Assembly: GCA_019022495.1 (NCBI GenBank)
Contig: JAFEKR010000001.1
Location: 6,386,001 to 6,450,000, forward strand
From: Epichloe hybrida
Lineage: Eukaryota; Ascomycota; Sordariomycetes; Hypocreales; Clavicipitaceae
Direction: 5' to 3'
DNA length: 64,000 bases
How positions within the stretch are numbered: position 1 is the stretch's first letter; each line of letters begins with the position of its first letter. The notes below the pieces were generated by a model, which did no database searches, was not told where the DNA came from, and worked only from the letters and a program-made list of their open reading frames with translations. The position numbers and the translations under genes were made by a program. This document shows, one piece after another, positions 10,101 to 22,200 of this stretch.

Positions 10101-11325
10101 GATTCAAGTCGGCGAGGAGCGCTGCCTGGGCAATGGCATAGGTGAGCAGAATCGCAAGAATCGGCTCATCATTCTTCTTGGTTCCCCTGCCAAATATGGA
10201 CAGTCCTGGAAGAAGCTTGTCTTTAGCCAGGGCCTGGAACAGCTTTGCAGAGCCAATGATGCCCATCAAAGCAGAGAACAGCGTCACGGCACACTCTCCC
10301 GCCAATATAAGGGGGGCAAAAAGGTTGGTCAGAGAAACGATGTTCGCATTGGAGAGGAGTGAGTCGCGCGATATGGTGCATGCCATTGATAGAACCACGA
10401 AAAAATAGACAATAAACGTCGTCAGCATGGCCCAAAGTGTGCCCTTTGGGATTGCCTTGCTTGGGTTTTTGAGATCGCCAGACATGGAGGCGCCAGCAAA
10501 TATTCCGGACGTTGCTCTGAGAAAAGATGGTAAGCGCCACTCTCTCTCTCTCTTTCTCTCTCTCTCTCACTCCGGAGATCGCTCATGATTCACTTACGGA
10601 AACAAAATCCCAAACAAGTCCCTGAAAGTTGCTAGTCCAAGATACACCTTGTCATCCGAATTCGGCAAAAAGTTCCTGGCAAGCGTGTTGAGGTCGATTC
10701 CAGTGTAGATAATTCCGACATCTTCATCAATGAAGGGTGTCTTGAAGAGCGCAGACAATGGGATACTGACTACGGCCACAGTCAAAATGACCAAAAGAAA
10801 ATTGGAAGCCTTGGAGAACGTAGCCGATCCCAGTAGGCACATACCAGTACAGAGCAACAGGGCTGCAGTCTGTAGGCCATAGATGTCCCAGTATTCTTGT
10901 GGAAATGCAGCTCCAACGTTGAGCCGGATGCAGTCAAGCAGACCGACAATGTTCATGGCAGTGTTGAGAGCCTGAGCCATGAAGAACAGAATCCCAATAG
11001 AGCCTCCGAATTCGGGGCCCAGAGATCTTGAGATCAGATAATAGGCGCCGCCCCCCTTTACTTCGCCGTTGGATGCTATTGCGGACAGAGATAGTGTAGT
11101 CAGAAGATCGACGCAGTAAGCCGTGACCAACAAACCTAGGCCAAATTAGTACATTTCATGCATAGGGACGGCACCTCGAGTAGACATACCAACTATTCCC
11201 ACAAATCCTACTTGACCCAGAATCAGGCCAAAGCGCAAGAACATGAGGATGCTCATAATGTTCAAGCAGACGGGGATGTACACTCCAGACACCAAGCCCA
11301 GCTTGGAGCTCTTTCTGGCCTCCAT
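7179..11325 (-). CDS. VHC1: Vacuolar cation-chloride cotransporter (VHC1-like, SLC12)
   Basis: Five exons join in phase: 11190-11325, 10598-11135, 10069-10516, 8995-10006 and 7179-8929 (introns 54-81 nt, GTATGT/GTAAGT donors). They give 1,294 residues. The first exon has SKLGLVSGVYIPVC and the first membrane segment; the second has the family signature VKGGGAYYLISRSLGPEFGG. About twelve membrane segments run through exons 1-4. Exons 4-5 form the long cytosolic SLC12 C-terminal domain, with a Ser-rich linker and a His run near 7465-7480. The yeast homologue moves K+ and Cl- across the vacuolar membrane. The N-terminus is uncertain: the same frame is open upstream of Met 11325 for about 36 codons to a stop near 11432, so a further spliced exon is likely. 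Confidence 0.85.
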
Positions 11326-13325
11326 GACGCCAGAAGGGTCGCCCTTGTCCTCTGGCGAGGTGGGCTTCGTGAGCCGGGGATATATCTCACGATGATTTGT
11401 TTTTCGTGTCGTGGCGGGCAGATATCTATGTCTTCATGGCCGCAAGACAATGATGCGGTGGTAATCGTGTTGCATGGGTATGCCTTGCTCGCGCCGCAGA
11501 TGTCCCTGATCGTGACTTGGCAAAAAGAAAGCTGAAGAGCCTCGGCAGTTTGGCAGATGATGTTTGTTTCCACCTTTCAGAATCGAAAAGAGTCATGAAG
11601 CTCAAGGCAATCTGATTGCGGAGAACGTGTTTGTTTGCATGACATGAGCCAAGATGTCCAGCCCACGCACCCACGTCAAGCCTCATCGAGGCGGGGGCGG
11701 TCAAGCTTGAACGGCCCGCAGCCTCGTCACACGAGGTCTGCTCCCGAAAAAAAGCTTCAGTTGAAACAATAGTTCGTTCTACTTGCCTTGTTCAAAATAA
11801 GTCGTGGCGACTTCCCGGCGTGTTTAGGTCGTTCAGAGCACGGTGACAAGCTGGCGTGCGGGATGGCGCTTCACCATCCACATGGCTGGTGGTGGTGGCG
11901 GTGGTGACGGTGGTGACGGGTGGTGACGGTGGTGATTGGTCATTGGTCATTGGTCATTTGTGGGTGGTGGGTGGTGGTGGGCACTGAATGTGATTGGGTG
12001 TTCTGGCCGTTCTACAGTGACAGGTGTAGGTGTTCCGCATCGTTGTCGTTTTGTCTTCTCTTCTGTGCCGTCATGGGCCAAGGACGCGTCTGATGGACGT
12101 TGCAATCCGGTACGGGCCGTCGTCACAGGCCAGACTTGTCTTGGTCGGCAGCAGATAAGAAAGTTACATTGTCATTTGCGCTTCGGAGACTGCTGGCAAC
12201 AGCGGCTTCGTCAATCACAAAATTGCAGCAACGCTATGTTTGTGCGACGTTTGGATGTGATCTGACAGACCGAGACGGCATCAGAGTCTACGTGGCGAGT
12301 CGCACCAGGTTGGTTGCCCGTATCAGATGGAAGTCGCATATGAGATTGTTGCGGTGTCACCACGATGCATGCTATAACCGACGGACGGGTGGTGGCTTCG
12401 TCAGGTTTGTCAGGTTTTTCAGGTTTGTCACCGCGTCCACAACACAACGACTTTCTGCAGACCAGACGCTCCTTGGCCGTGGAATCGTTTGGCCTTGCTC
12501 TCTCCGAGACATGTGTCGTTTAGCATCTGCAACAGTAGGACGGACATCCTTTTGTTTTGTTTTTGTTATTCTAATAATCTTATTCTCATTTTGGCAGGGC
12601 AATCTGTTCATGCCCTAGCACCAGTCGAGCAGTTGAGCGGATCTAATGGTCAATGGTCCCCGGATAATACTTTCAGGTCAGGGCATGCTGAAGGTTTACT
12701 GGGACTGGAGATCCGCGGCGAGTCAGTCTGGTGGCCCGTGGGTGAGCGGCCGCCAGCTGCGGCCCTGTGGGGGAAGGACTCGGCTCACTGTGTACAGCGG
12801 GTGCGGGTCGTGGGCGCCTCCGTCCTACCCAGACAGGATCAGCAAGGGGCTTGTCAAGGAGCACGCTTTCCCCCAAAAGAACGTTGATCTTCTGCCACAA
12901 CCACACAACCACACAACCACAACACACGCCCGCACCCGCAGGCTTTCACACTCGTCGACGGGACGTTCAATTACAATTGACAGAGGTCAGCTGAGGCCAG
13001 CAACAATCCGTGGCCGCCTCGACGGCTTCACTGCCCATCTCCTCATTTTCAGACACGCCATCACTTCTCTGGTTTCCTCTCTGCGGCAATCCTGTGCGCC
13101 TTCTAGTCCCTCGTGATTGCTCCAAGCCATCCACGGGTGCTAGCTAGCAAGCAAGTGGCCGTTGGCGACATTGCACAGCTTCAATCTCTGATGTCGGCAA
13201 AGCAAAGCGTAGACTAACTCGAAAGACATGCAATAGAGAAGCCCACAAACCATTTCCGACGTGGACCCCCGTTCTTATCATCAACGATCAATCCTTCAAT
13301 CAAATCGAAACTCGGTACAAAGACC
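11326..13325. promoter_or_regulatory. 2-kb divergent region between two vacuolar transporter genes
   Basis: Separates the VHC1-like gene (-) from the AVT-like gene (+). Frames up to 172 codons occur (for example 12100-12618 +) but lack recognisable domains. It probably holds long 5' UTRs, an upstream exon of the cotransporter near 11.4-11.6 kb, and both promoters. A GGTGACGG/GGTGG microsatellite lies at 11888-11935, followed by three ATTGG (inverted CCAAT) motifs. Confidence 0.45.
11888..11985. repeat. GGTGACGG/GGT microsatellite with three spaced CCAAT boxes
   Basis: Imperfect repeats of GGTGACGG and GGTGGT run from 11888 to 11932. Three ATTGG pentamers follow at 11935, 11942 and 11949, exactly 7 bases apart, then more GGGTGGTGG. 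ATTGG is the reverse complement of the CCAAT box bound by the HAP complex; whether it is used here is inference, and the spacing may only reflect a GGTCATT repeat. Confidence 0.6.
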
Positions 13326-15680
13326 ATGTCTTCGCCCAAAGACACATTCAGTCCCGGTCCTGGGCCGAGGTCGTCATCACCTCAGCCTGGGCAGCCTCGC
13401 CCGTTTTCGTCCTCATTGCCTCGTGGAGAGGTGACGGCTCGTCTTGCGGAGCCGGTTCTTGGAACGTCGCCCCTTCGGGGTGGCTGTCCGGCCCCGGGAG
13501 CTGAAACCCCTCAGTCTTGCGAAGCTCCTTTCCTTGGAGGAAGCTATACCCAAGGACCCGGCGTATCAGCACTAGCTGCTGCGTTGTCTAACTCCTTGGG
13601 ACAATCGCCGCCCCGTCATGGCACGCCAGCCGCTCCAGTCGGCACACCTCCGCCATCTCAGTCACCCGCGATCCCCGCCCGGTCCGCTACTCCCACGCAG
13701 TATGGCTCCTTTGACTCGCGATCACGGTTTGGTCTAGGCGGCCCTGGCAGCGCAAGTGGTCCATACGAAGACCCCGAAATTGTCAAGCGGCACTTGGTGC
13801 AGCCCAATGAAGCCGAGAATGTTGTCTCGGAACAATCTTCCACGATTGGCACTTTCAAAGGCAAGCAGCCTTTGGAAATGGGCACCAACAGTTCCAATGA
13901 CGAGGAATTTTCCAGCTTGCAACTGCAGGGCGGCGATGTCACGCGCGGGATTTATAAGTGGACTGAGCAGGCGGAAGCCAAGAACAAGCTCAATAGAAGT
14001 AAAAGCTACGACGATATGCGACCCGAGCCAGAGGAAGAAGTCATGGACATCAATTCGATCAAGGTGCCTGGTGGATTCAGACGAGATCATCTCAGAAGGC
14101 AGGCATTCAGCCCCAGTGGTCAGCATGTCGAACAAGGCGGCAATGGCTTCAGCTCCCCTGGAACTCTCGACCAGCCGAGGCTGTTTACCTCAAGCTTCCT
14201 CGAGTTCCTCACCATTTACGGACACTTCGCCGGCGAGGAGCTGGAGGAGGACGACGAGAATCTGGGGCCCAATGAGATATGGGACTCGGGTGAGGATCGC
14301 CAAGATGGGGACGACGAACCAACCGAGGGCAGCGCGCTCCTCGGTCCATCCAAGAAGAAGCGAAAGAGAAAGCCCCGCGGCGGTAGTGGCCAGAACAGTC
14401 CGATGAATGCCGCGCTGTTGTTGCTGAAATCGTTCGTCGGCACGGGTGTTTTGTTCCTGCCTCGTGCCTATCTCAACGGCGGCATGCTCTTTAGCAACAT
14501 TGTGCTCTTGGGAGTGAGTGTCCTCAGCTATTACTGCTTCGTCCTGTTAGTATCGACGAGGTTGAGGGTCGAGGGCTCGTTTGGTGACATGGGAGGTATT
14601 CTCTACGGTAAATGGATGCGGAATCTGATCCTTTCCTCCATTGTCATCAGCCAGATCGGTTTCGTGGCGGCGTATACAGTCTTCACGGCCCAGAACTTGC
14701 AGGCTTTCATCCGAGCTGTGTCCAACTGCACGTCGTCCATCAGCATCCCCCTTCTAATCCTCATGCAAACGGCCATATTCCTTCCCTTTTCTCTTCTCCG
14801 CGACATTGGCAAACTAGGCTTCACCGCACTCATTGCCGATGCCTTTATCATGATTGGACTGGCCTACCTTTTCTACTACGATGTAATCACCCTCAACGCG
14901 AATGGACTCGCCGACATCATCATGTTCAACAAAAAGGACTGGACCTTGTTCATCGGCACCGCCATCTTCACCTTTGAGGGCATTGGCCTCATCATCCCCA
15001 TCCAGGAATCGATGAAGCACCCCTCAAAGTTTCCTCGAGTTCTATTCCTCGTCATGATCATCATCACTGTTCTGTTCATCGTCATGGGCGCCATCTCATA
15101 CGCTGCCTACGGATCAAAGACCGAGACGGTGGTGCTTCTCAACCTGCCCCAGGACGACAAGTTCGTCAACGGTGTACAGCTGCTCTACTCTTGCGCTATT
15201 CTACTATCGACCCCGCTCCAAATCTTCCCCGCCATCCGTATCATTGAGACGGAGCTGTTCACCCGCAGCGGCAAGTATAACCCGTGGATCAAGTGGAAGA
15301 AGAATATCTTCCGCTTCTTCATGGTCATGCTTTGTTCCTCGATTGCATGGGGCGGCGCAGATCATCTTGACAAGTTTGTCGCTCTGGTTGGCAACTTTGC
15401 CTGCATCCCATTGGTGTATATCTATCCCGTAAGTTTGATGGCACCCTTTTCTCACAAGTAGTTTGTATGTGTGAGTGTGTCCGGAATCTACAATACTGAC
15501 TGTTATACTTTTCAGCCCCTGTTGCATTACAGAGCGGTTGCGCGCAGCAGGTTATGGAGAGTCTCGGACATTGTACTGTGCATATTCGGTGTATTTGCCA
15601 TGACATACGCAACCAGTCTGACCATCATGAGCTGGGCGAATGCGGAGCCTCAGGCGCCAGGATACTGCGACAGGAAGTAA
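13326..15680 (+). CDS. Vacuolar amino acid transporter, AVT3/AVT4-like
   Basis: Two exons, 13326-15428 and 15516-15680, joined at phase 0 (GTAAGT...TTCAG), give 755 residues. Residues 1-355 are a hydrophilic, Pro/Ser-rich then acidic cytosolic tail ending in a basic patch KKKRKRKPRGG. The amino acid/auxin permease domain (PF01490 type) starts near residue 357 with NAALLLLKSFVGTGVLFLPRA and has about eleven membrane segments. The second exon supplies the last membrane segment; without it the domain is truncated. Long N-terminal tails of this kind are typical of fungal AVT3/AVT4 proteins, which export neutral or basic amino acids from the vacuole. It is divergent from a second vacuolar transporter gene. 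Substrate cannot be read from sequence. Confidence 0.88.
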
Positions 15681-16256
15681 ACATGGAGCGTTGGAACAGG
15701 AGACGGCTTGTCATTTTGGCATAACGCATTGTTCATGTAGCATTCTGTATGGCATGGCGGCTCATGTATTTTCGGACACAAATTGTATAAATGGGACACA
15801 GCGAACGTCACAAGCGCTTGGATTTTGCACCGTAGATAGAGAGGATCATCATATGGCTCAGGGCCAGGAATTAGCGAAATTAGTAGTCCAACACGAGCGC
15901 TGCAACCAGAACAGAGACTCACTCGCTCATGATCGAATACAACGTGTTGCCAATAATCTTTGACGAAGGAGACAGAAGGAAATTAAATAAAAAAGCACAT
16001 ACGCCGTACTCTGGTCTGTATTCTTTGTGCTACGTGGTTGGCCGCTCCCAGCGATCAAGCAGATCCGGTGGAGCAACATTCATCGACGGCGGGGAAAGAG
16101 AAACAAAGTCTCTCTGACTCTCTCTAGCAAGCTCCGAGTCCGAGCTGACCAGATGCTGCCGACTTGACGATTGCCACTCATACACTGTGTAATTGTAATA
16201 CGTTGTCGCGTCCCGTTTTGGATTCCTTCTTCCTGTCGCATCCATCGGAACCCACC
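15681..16256. promoter_or_regulatory. Intergenic: AVT 3' UTR and AIM32 promoter
   Basis: Between two plus-strand genes. No supported coding frame. An A-rich stretch at 15980-16005 and a CTCTCTGACTCTCTCT run near 16110-16125 are the only notable sequences. Confidence 0.45.
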
Positions 16257-17423
16257 ATGTCAATACCTATAGCTTTGCGCTCATCGTTGCGCGTAAGGCG
16301 CCGATTCCCAAGCTGCGTCTCTTCATCACGCCGCTATGCCGCCACGGCGCGGCAGCAGCCTCCGTTTCCTACGGTCCCGTCGTGTCCCTCGCCAACATGT
16401 GGCTGTGCGGAAACACCAGTGATGCCAGAGGGACTGGGAATCGATCACGAAGCTCCTTTGAATGGCGTCATTTCCGGCTATGCAGAGCAAGTGCTCGTTT
16501 GTACGGGGCAAGACGACTGGCCGTCGAGGATCGAGGACGAGAGTGGAGGGGACAATTTGGCGGCGGATTTGAAGGAATTACTTGGTAGAGGGGGGGTGTA
16601 CAGTGATGTAAGTATGTATCATTAGAGACTTGCCCTTGCCATCAGGAAGAGGTATAATCATGTCGCTCCATGGAAAATGAAGTTGCTGACACTATTCAAG
16701 CCCTTCCACAACGTGTCCATCCTCAACTCCTCGTTTCCCAGCTCCACGCCACCACCCCGGGCCGAAGAAGTCCAATCCACATCCGCCTATCTCCTCCCCA
16801 GCTTCAAGTACGTCCCTTTCCTGCCTCGCGTATCCTTTGATAGCGTGCAGGCCCTCGCAAAGGGGTACCTGCTGCCTGAGAAACTGCACTCCGCGCACGA
16901 GGGATTGTCACCGATTCACAGGGATAGACTCACGCGGAAAGACGCCTACCAGAACCTGTTGCTGGGCGTGCAGGATGTCAGGGACGTGCTGGTGCTTATT
17001 TGCGGTCACGGCGGCCGGGATGCTCGGTGCGGCATCTTCGGGCCCTTGCTGAGAGTCGAGTTTGAGGACAAGCTGGGCGATGCGGGCTTCCAAGTCGCAA
17101 GGGGAGCTGTGCCAGTCCATCTTGGGGATGTGGCCGCGCAGGAAATAGAAGGGGACGCGGAGGGCAACAAGGTTGCCAGAGTTGGACTCATCAGTCATAT
17201 TGGTGGGCACAAGTTTGCGGGCAACGTGATTGTGTATATACCGCCTGGGCATGAGGGCCCCGGGGGGGAAGAGCATGCCTTGGCCGGATGTGGCATTTGG
17301 TACGGAAGGGTTGAGCCGAAGCATGTGGAGGGCTTGGTCAATGAGACTGTCGTGAGGGGGAGGGTCGTGGAGGATAGGTTTAGGGGGGGGATCGATCCGA
17401 AGAGGAGGATATTGAGCATCTGA
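16257..17423 (+). CDS. AIM32: AIM32-like mitochondrial thioredoxin-like [2Fe-2S] protein
   Basis: Exons 16257-16607 and 16701-17423 join at phase 0 (GTAAGT donor, CTGAC branch, CAAG acceptor) into 357 residues. The first 30 residues are Arg/Ser-rich without acids, as expected for a mitochondrial presequence. The C-terminal half is a thioredoxin-like ferredoxin domain with CGHGGRDARCG (Cys218-x8-Cys227) and HIGGHKFAGN (His283-x3-His287). Yeast Aim32 is reported to bind [2Fe-2S] through a C-x8-C and H-x3-H set, and the same spacing is present here. The N-terminal CPSPTCGC (Cys43, Cys48, Cys50) may add redox thiols. The family acts in redox quality control in the mitochondrial matrix and intermembrane space. 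The upstream in-frame Met at 16164 would spoil the presequence, so I start at 16257. Confidence 0.85.
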
Positions 17424-17849
17424 TGTCGCATACTTACTTGTTACTGACTTGTCCACATCCTTTGGGTTGAATCCCAAATGTATACACAAAGGATGTACCA
17501 CTACCACCTACAGCAGACTAGACTAGCCAACATTGCTCGAATAAAACTTGTCGTGCCTTACTGCAACAGGACAGAGGTGAAGAAGGTTGCCGTGCGCGTC
17601 CAAGTTATCAGCATTGGCCCCACGTGACCTCGCGAAGGTATCGCGACCACCTTTTTCTAGCCTTTTTCTAGCCTTTTTCTAGACGGTGTTGCGATTGATT
17701 CTCTCGGCATCATTCGGCAACTGCAATCACCCGGCAGTATCCATCCCAACGCCGGCAGCTGTGTATCGTCGATAAGTATTACGGAGTAGGAGTAGATCTT
17801 CGGTCCAACACTATTTTCCCAAAGCCGGCGTCCCCCCCTCTCGTTACAA
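17424..17849. promoter_or_regulatory. Intergenic with three CTTTTTCTAGC repeats
   Basis: Between AIM32 and the CYC2-like gene. At 17649-17682 the 11-base unit CTTTTTCTAGC occurs about three times in tandem. A GGTATTACGGAGTA-like stretch precedes the next gene. Otherwise nothing recognised. Confidence 0.5.
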
Positions 17850-19131
17850 ATGGCAGCACCACCACCCCTGCGCACATTCGCCATCCGCGCAAGACACACC
17901 GCGCGAGCACCTCGAATACGCACTCACAAAACATTCACCCGCACCTCCCACAGCAGTAGCAACGGTCTCCATCGCAAGCAGCCCACCATATTCATCGCCG
18001 TCGCCATTCTCGGCAGCGCCACATATCTTCTCGCCCCATCGAGTAAATCCTCTTCTACCCTCAACGAAACCACCTTCGTCCCTTACACCATCACAGCTCG
18101 CGACTCCGTCTCCCCCTCATCCGTCCTCTTCACCATCTCCCCTCACCAGCACGGCCCCTCGCCGCCCCCTGTTACCTACTGCCCCAATCAACCGCGTGGA
18201 AATACCCCCTCTGGTCCGTCGAGTTCAAGCAGCCCGAGGTCCAGATCGCGCGGCACTACACGCCGCTCCGCCACAGGACGGCGAGGACCCGCGCGATGGC
18301 AAACTGCGGTTCTACGTCAGGGCCGTCGGCGGGGGCGAAATGTCGAACTACCTGCATCGTCTGGGCGTAGGACGGGACGTGTACCTGCGCGGTCCGCATC
18401 GTGGGTTCGACGTCCTGAGCCGACTGGGCGCGTGCAGCAACGTCGTCTTCCTCGCGGGTGGCACGGGCGTCGTCCCCGGCATGCAAGTGGCCAGGGCCGT
18501 GCTCGAGAGGGACGACTCTTCCCGGGTGAAGCTGCTATGGGCCGTGAGGAAGCGGGAGGAAGCCCAGGGTGTTGGCATCACGCAGCCGCCGCCGCCGCCA
18601 CGGCAGCCCTGGTGGAAGAAGAAGAGTAAGCTTTGGGCCACGCAAACACCCGCCGTGCTGACGGAGGTGGACGCTGATTTGGAGAATCCGAGCGCCGTGG
18701 CGAGGGAGCTGATGCGTCTAAAGGCCAAATATGGCGAAAGGCTGCACATACGACTTGCCGTGGATGAGGAACGCACCCATTTCACACGCGAGGATTTACA
18801 GAGTGCTTTGGGGAGTAGACAAGGGGAGCAATCTCCTGCTCTGGGCGGCAAGGGATGTCCCTTCCACGACCAGCTTCTTCACACGCGAGCCTCCGAGTTT
18901 GAAGGGCCCCGCGCCCAATGCCAGTGCCAGTGCCAGTGCGACGGCTCCGACGGTCGCCCCGGGAAGAACCTCTTCATGGTGTCCGGCCCAGATGGCTTCA
19001 TCGCCCACTACGCCGGAGAGAAGATATGGATGGGCGGCACTCTTACCCAGGGGCCCATCGATGGCGTAGCAGGACAGTTGCAAAGGAGGGATCCGTCCTT
19101 GGCCAACGACTGGCTAGTCTTGAAACTGTAG
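17850..19131 (+). pseudogene. CYC2-like mitochondrial FAD/NAD(P)H oxidoreductase, frame broken twice
   Basis: Three frames must be read to follow one protein. Frame 1 (from 17850) has an Arg-rich presequence, a membrane segment at about residues 49-63 (TIFIAVAILGSATYLLA) and FVPYTITARDSVSPSS. By about 18195 coding similarity is in another frame, with WSVEFKQPEVQIARHYTPL, the FAD-binding motif. Near 18267 it moves to a third frame, KLRFYVRAVGGGEMSNYLHRL, which continues to 19131 with the nucleotide-binding motifs FLAGGTGVVPG and FMVSGPDGF. Each shift equals one missing base, and both lie in C-rich sequence (GCCCCCT; CGCTCCGCC). No GT-AG intron of usable size explains them. Yeast CYC2 is an inner-membrane flavoprotein that assists cytochrome c maturation. 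Assembly error is more likely than decay because the rest is intact. Confidence 0.7.
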
Positions 19132-19290
19132 GACACATGCTTGCAGTCTTGGAAACGACATGACAAGGAATATAAAAGTATATTGCTTTTCATTCCATCT
19201 AGCAACGAGCTCCCATACACCTAGCTATGCAATTGTAAATTTCGCCACACAAAAAAAAAAAAAAAAAATTTGCCCATGTTCACCCGTCTT

Positions 19291-22200
19291 CTACATATTC
19301 TGGACTTTTCTATAAGACGGTGGCTTGATGGCCCTTCTGATTAATTTGCCGGCATACGGTGGAATTAAAGAGACGGCTCCAATGGCGAAAACGCGCCACA
19401 CAAAGCCCCTGGTGGATCGTTAGAAGAAATTACAACGAGGCCGAGTGGAAAATATATGGGGGGGGATTGTGCATACCAGGTGATGACAAATTTCAAGTCG
19501 AAATACTCCCCTAGGAACGGCATGGACCCCAGATACACCAGGAAGGTCCCTAGGATGCTGAGAATCATGACAGGATGCCACGTCGTGATCTCGATGGCCA
19601 CCATGATGAGCTCGTTGAGCACCAGTACGGTGTAGCTCACGGCCACCATCCTGTTGCCCTCTACTTGGGTGAGAATCTGCGACAGGCCCTGGATCATGCC
19701 TCCTTGGTAGATGGACACGAGAACCCAGACGAAAAATGTGCGGTATGACAGCGACCGGCCTTCTGTGAGTTCCTTGTACAGCTCGGGATATAGATTGGCC
19801 AGGTTCTCGTCGACGTCCTTGTCCAAGACGAGAGACAGTACTGGTGCGGCAGTGTAGATGGTGGCGTATCCAACGAGGAGCCAGTCCTGTTGTGGATGAA
19901 TCATTAGTCTCTGTTCACTGTTCACTGTTCAAAAAGTTTTATCAAGGGGATAAGGGTGCATCAAGCGTGCCTTGTATAAGCCCTCGGGCTCAAACTCAAT
20001 CGCGATACTATACATGGTCTGGCACACCGCAATGATCAGGCCACGGTGAATGACGAACTGCGCCAACTTGGCACTCCGCTTGTAGCTATTCCGGCCGTGC
20101 CACACGAGTAGCTTGACCAGGTGGTAGAACTGCTCAATGGAGAAATCGGCGGCCAAACTGGCTTGGCGACCTTCTTTGCCCACAATTCCGACGCCCACAT
20201 CGGCCGCTTGAATCATGGACACGTCATTGCCGCCATCACCGATGCAGCAGACTCGCTTCTTGGTGTACTCCTTGATGAGCTTGGCAACCTCGGCTTTCTG
20301 GGTGGGCGAGCATCGGCATGCAACAACAGTGGGGAGCTGGACGGCGATAGAGATGAAGTCAATGCGGAAATGGGTCAGGAGAAGCTGCAGGCTTTCGCCG
20401 TCGATGAGAAGGCACGCGTCGGTTTTGCTGCGGAGGAAGTCGAGGTGCTCTTGCGCTGCGTCGGGTCGCATGAGCCTGGCAATTGTGTATATGTATTGAC
20501 CGCGAGCCACGAGCTTGGAGCTGACGGCTACACAGCGGGCTGTTTCGACCTTGTCGCCCGTCAGCATCCAAATCTTGATGCCCGCGTTGCGAAGAAGCTC
20601 CAGAGATGGCTTGACGTCTTTTTGAAGCTTGTCTTCCACGCCGGTCACGCCGAGGAGTTCGAGGTCGTTCTCCAGATAGTGGGAGACGACCCGCTGCATA
20701 CCAGTCTCACGGTTGGCAATGGACCACGATGCTTCTTGGTACTTGGTTGAGAATTCATGATACTGCTGGTAGGACAGCTTCTTGCGGCCGACGATGAGCG
20801 TCCGCAGACCTTCGCGGGCCATGTTGGCAGTTTCTTCGTCGAGCCAGTCATTGGCGGCAACAATGGTGCCCATGACTGTATCTGCACCTTTCTGGTAGAA
20901 CCAAATCTCACCCGCGCTCAAGCTCGGATTGGTGGCCTGGGTGTCCTCGTGGAAATGCACAATGACGCCCATTCGCTTGCCGTCCGATGTGAAAGGAAAC
21001 GTCTCTAGAATACGGACACGAACCACTGGGCGGCCCGTTTCCGTAGACTCGAGCGTCATGCTTCTTCGGTCTCGGCTTGATAGCTTCAGGCCAACCGCCT
21101 CGGTCCATTTCACAATCGCAATTTCATCGGGGGACGATGCCTGGTAGGAGGTGACCTCCTTTCCATCCTCAGTATCGGTTGTGGGGGTGACGTTGTGGCA
21201 CAAGGCCAACGCGAGGACGACGTCTCGCACACGAGCACCGATTTCTCGCCTCGTGCGCGTGGCACCGACATTGACAGTTGTGGAAAAGGTTGAGGAGGGG
21301 GTGACGAGCATCGTCTGCGATGACGGGTCCGTCGTGGGTTGAATGTGGAACCCCTGCCGCACGTAGGATTTCACTTCGTCCATGGCCTCGTTGGCGTAGG
21401 ACACTGTACCAACATGCACCTTTTTCATCTCCATGTCGTTTTGGGTTAGGGTGCCGGTCTTGTCGCTCAACAAGTATTCAATGCGGCCTAAATCTTCGGG
21501 AATGGTGCTGGTTCGTACAACAGCGCCCGGGATCCCAGGGTCGCTCTGAATGAATCTTGAATAGGCACTCTTGCCCATGTCAAGATTGACGCGCAAGCTA
21601 ATGGGCACAATGGTCGAAAAGAGTACCAGGAAACGCATGACTTTGATGTACCAAACTTGTCCCGTCGTCTTTTCGAATCCTTCTAGGGCGACCAGGACCA
21701 CGGACAAGGCTAGAGTGAGCGCGCAGAGGATCTTGGTCAGTGAGTTGATTTCGTACTCGAGAAGGCCCGTTTTCGAGCGAGAAGGCGATGTAGACAGGGC
21801 AGATCGAGTCTGGGGTCCAGTGTACAGAATGACAGCAAGCGTCGTTCCCTGGGAGGCGATGACGGTGTTTGCCCAGGCCGTATTGTCAATAGACAAGCCA
21901 GCCGTCTTTGTGTTGTCATCCTCCTGCTGCTGGGGAATCGAGTGGTGACTCGTGGCATCCTGCTTGGTCCGCATTAGTTCGATGGTGCCCGCAAAGTCGT
22001 TGACCTTTTTATCAGGCTTCCCGCCAGTCACTCGAAGCCGAACAAATTCTTCCGGGGGGATGCCCTGCGTGAGTGCCGCGGCCAGCCTCAGCTTCCAGTC
22101 CGTCTCACCGTCCAGCTGGTCAGTCCTGATGAAGGTTTCTCCTGAACCCCCGCTTCCCTCAGCAGCATCATCTCTCTGAGCGTCGAGCTCCGGATCCTTT

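Noticed and set aside
12100..12618. 172-codon plus frame in the 2-kb intergenic region
   Set aside because: No domain, high Arg/Cys and low-complexity content, no consistent splice partners; more likely UTR or promoter.
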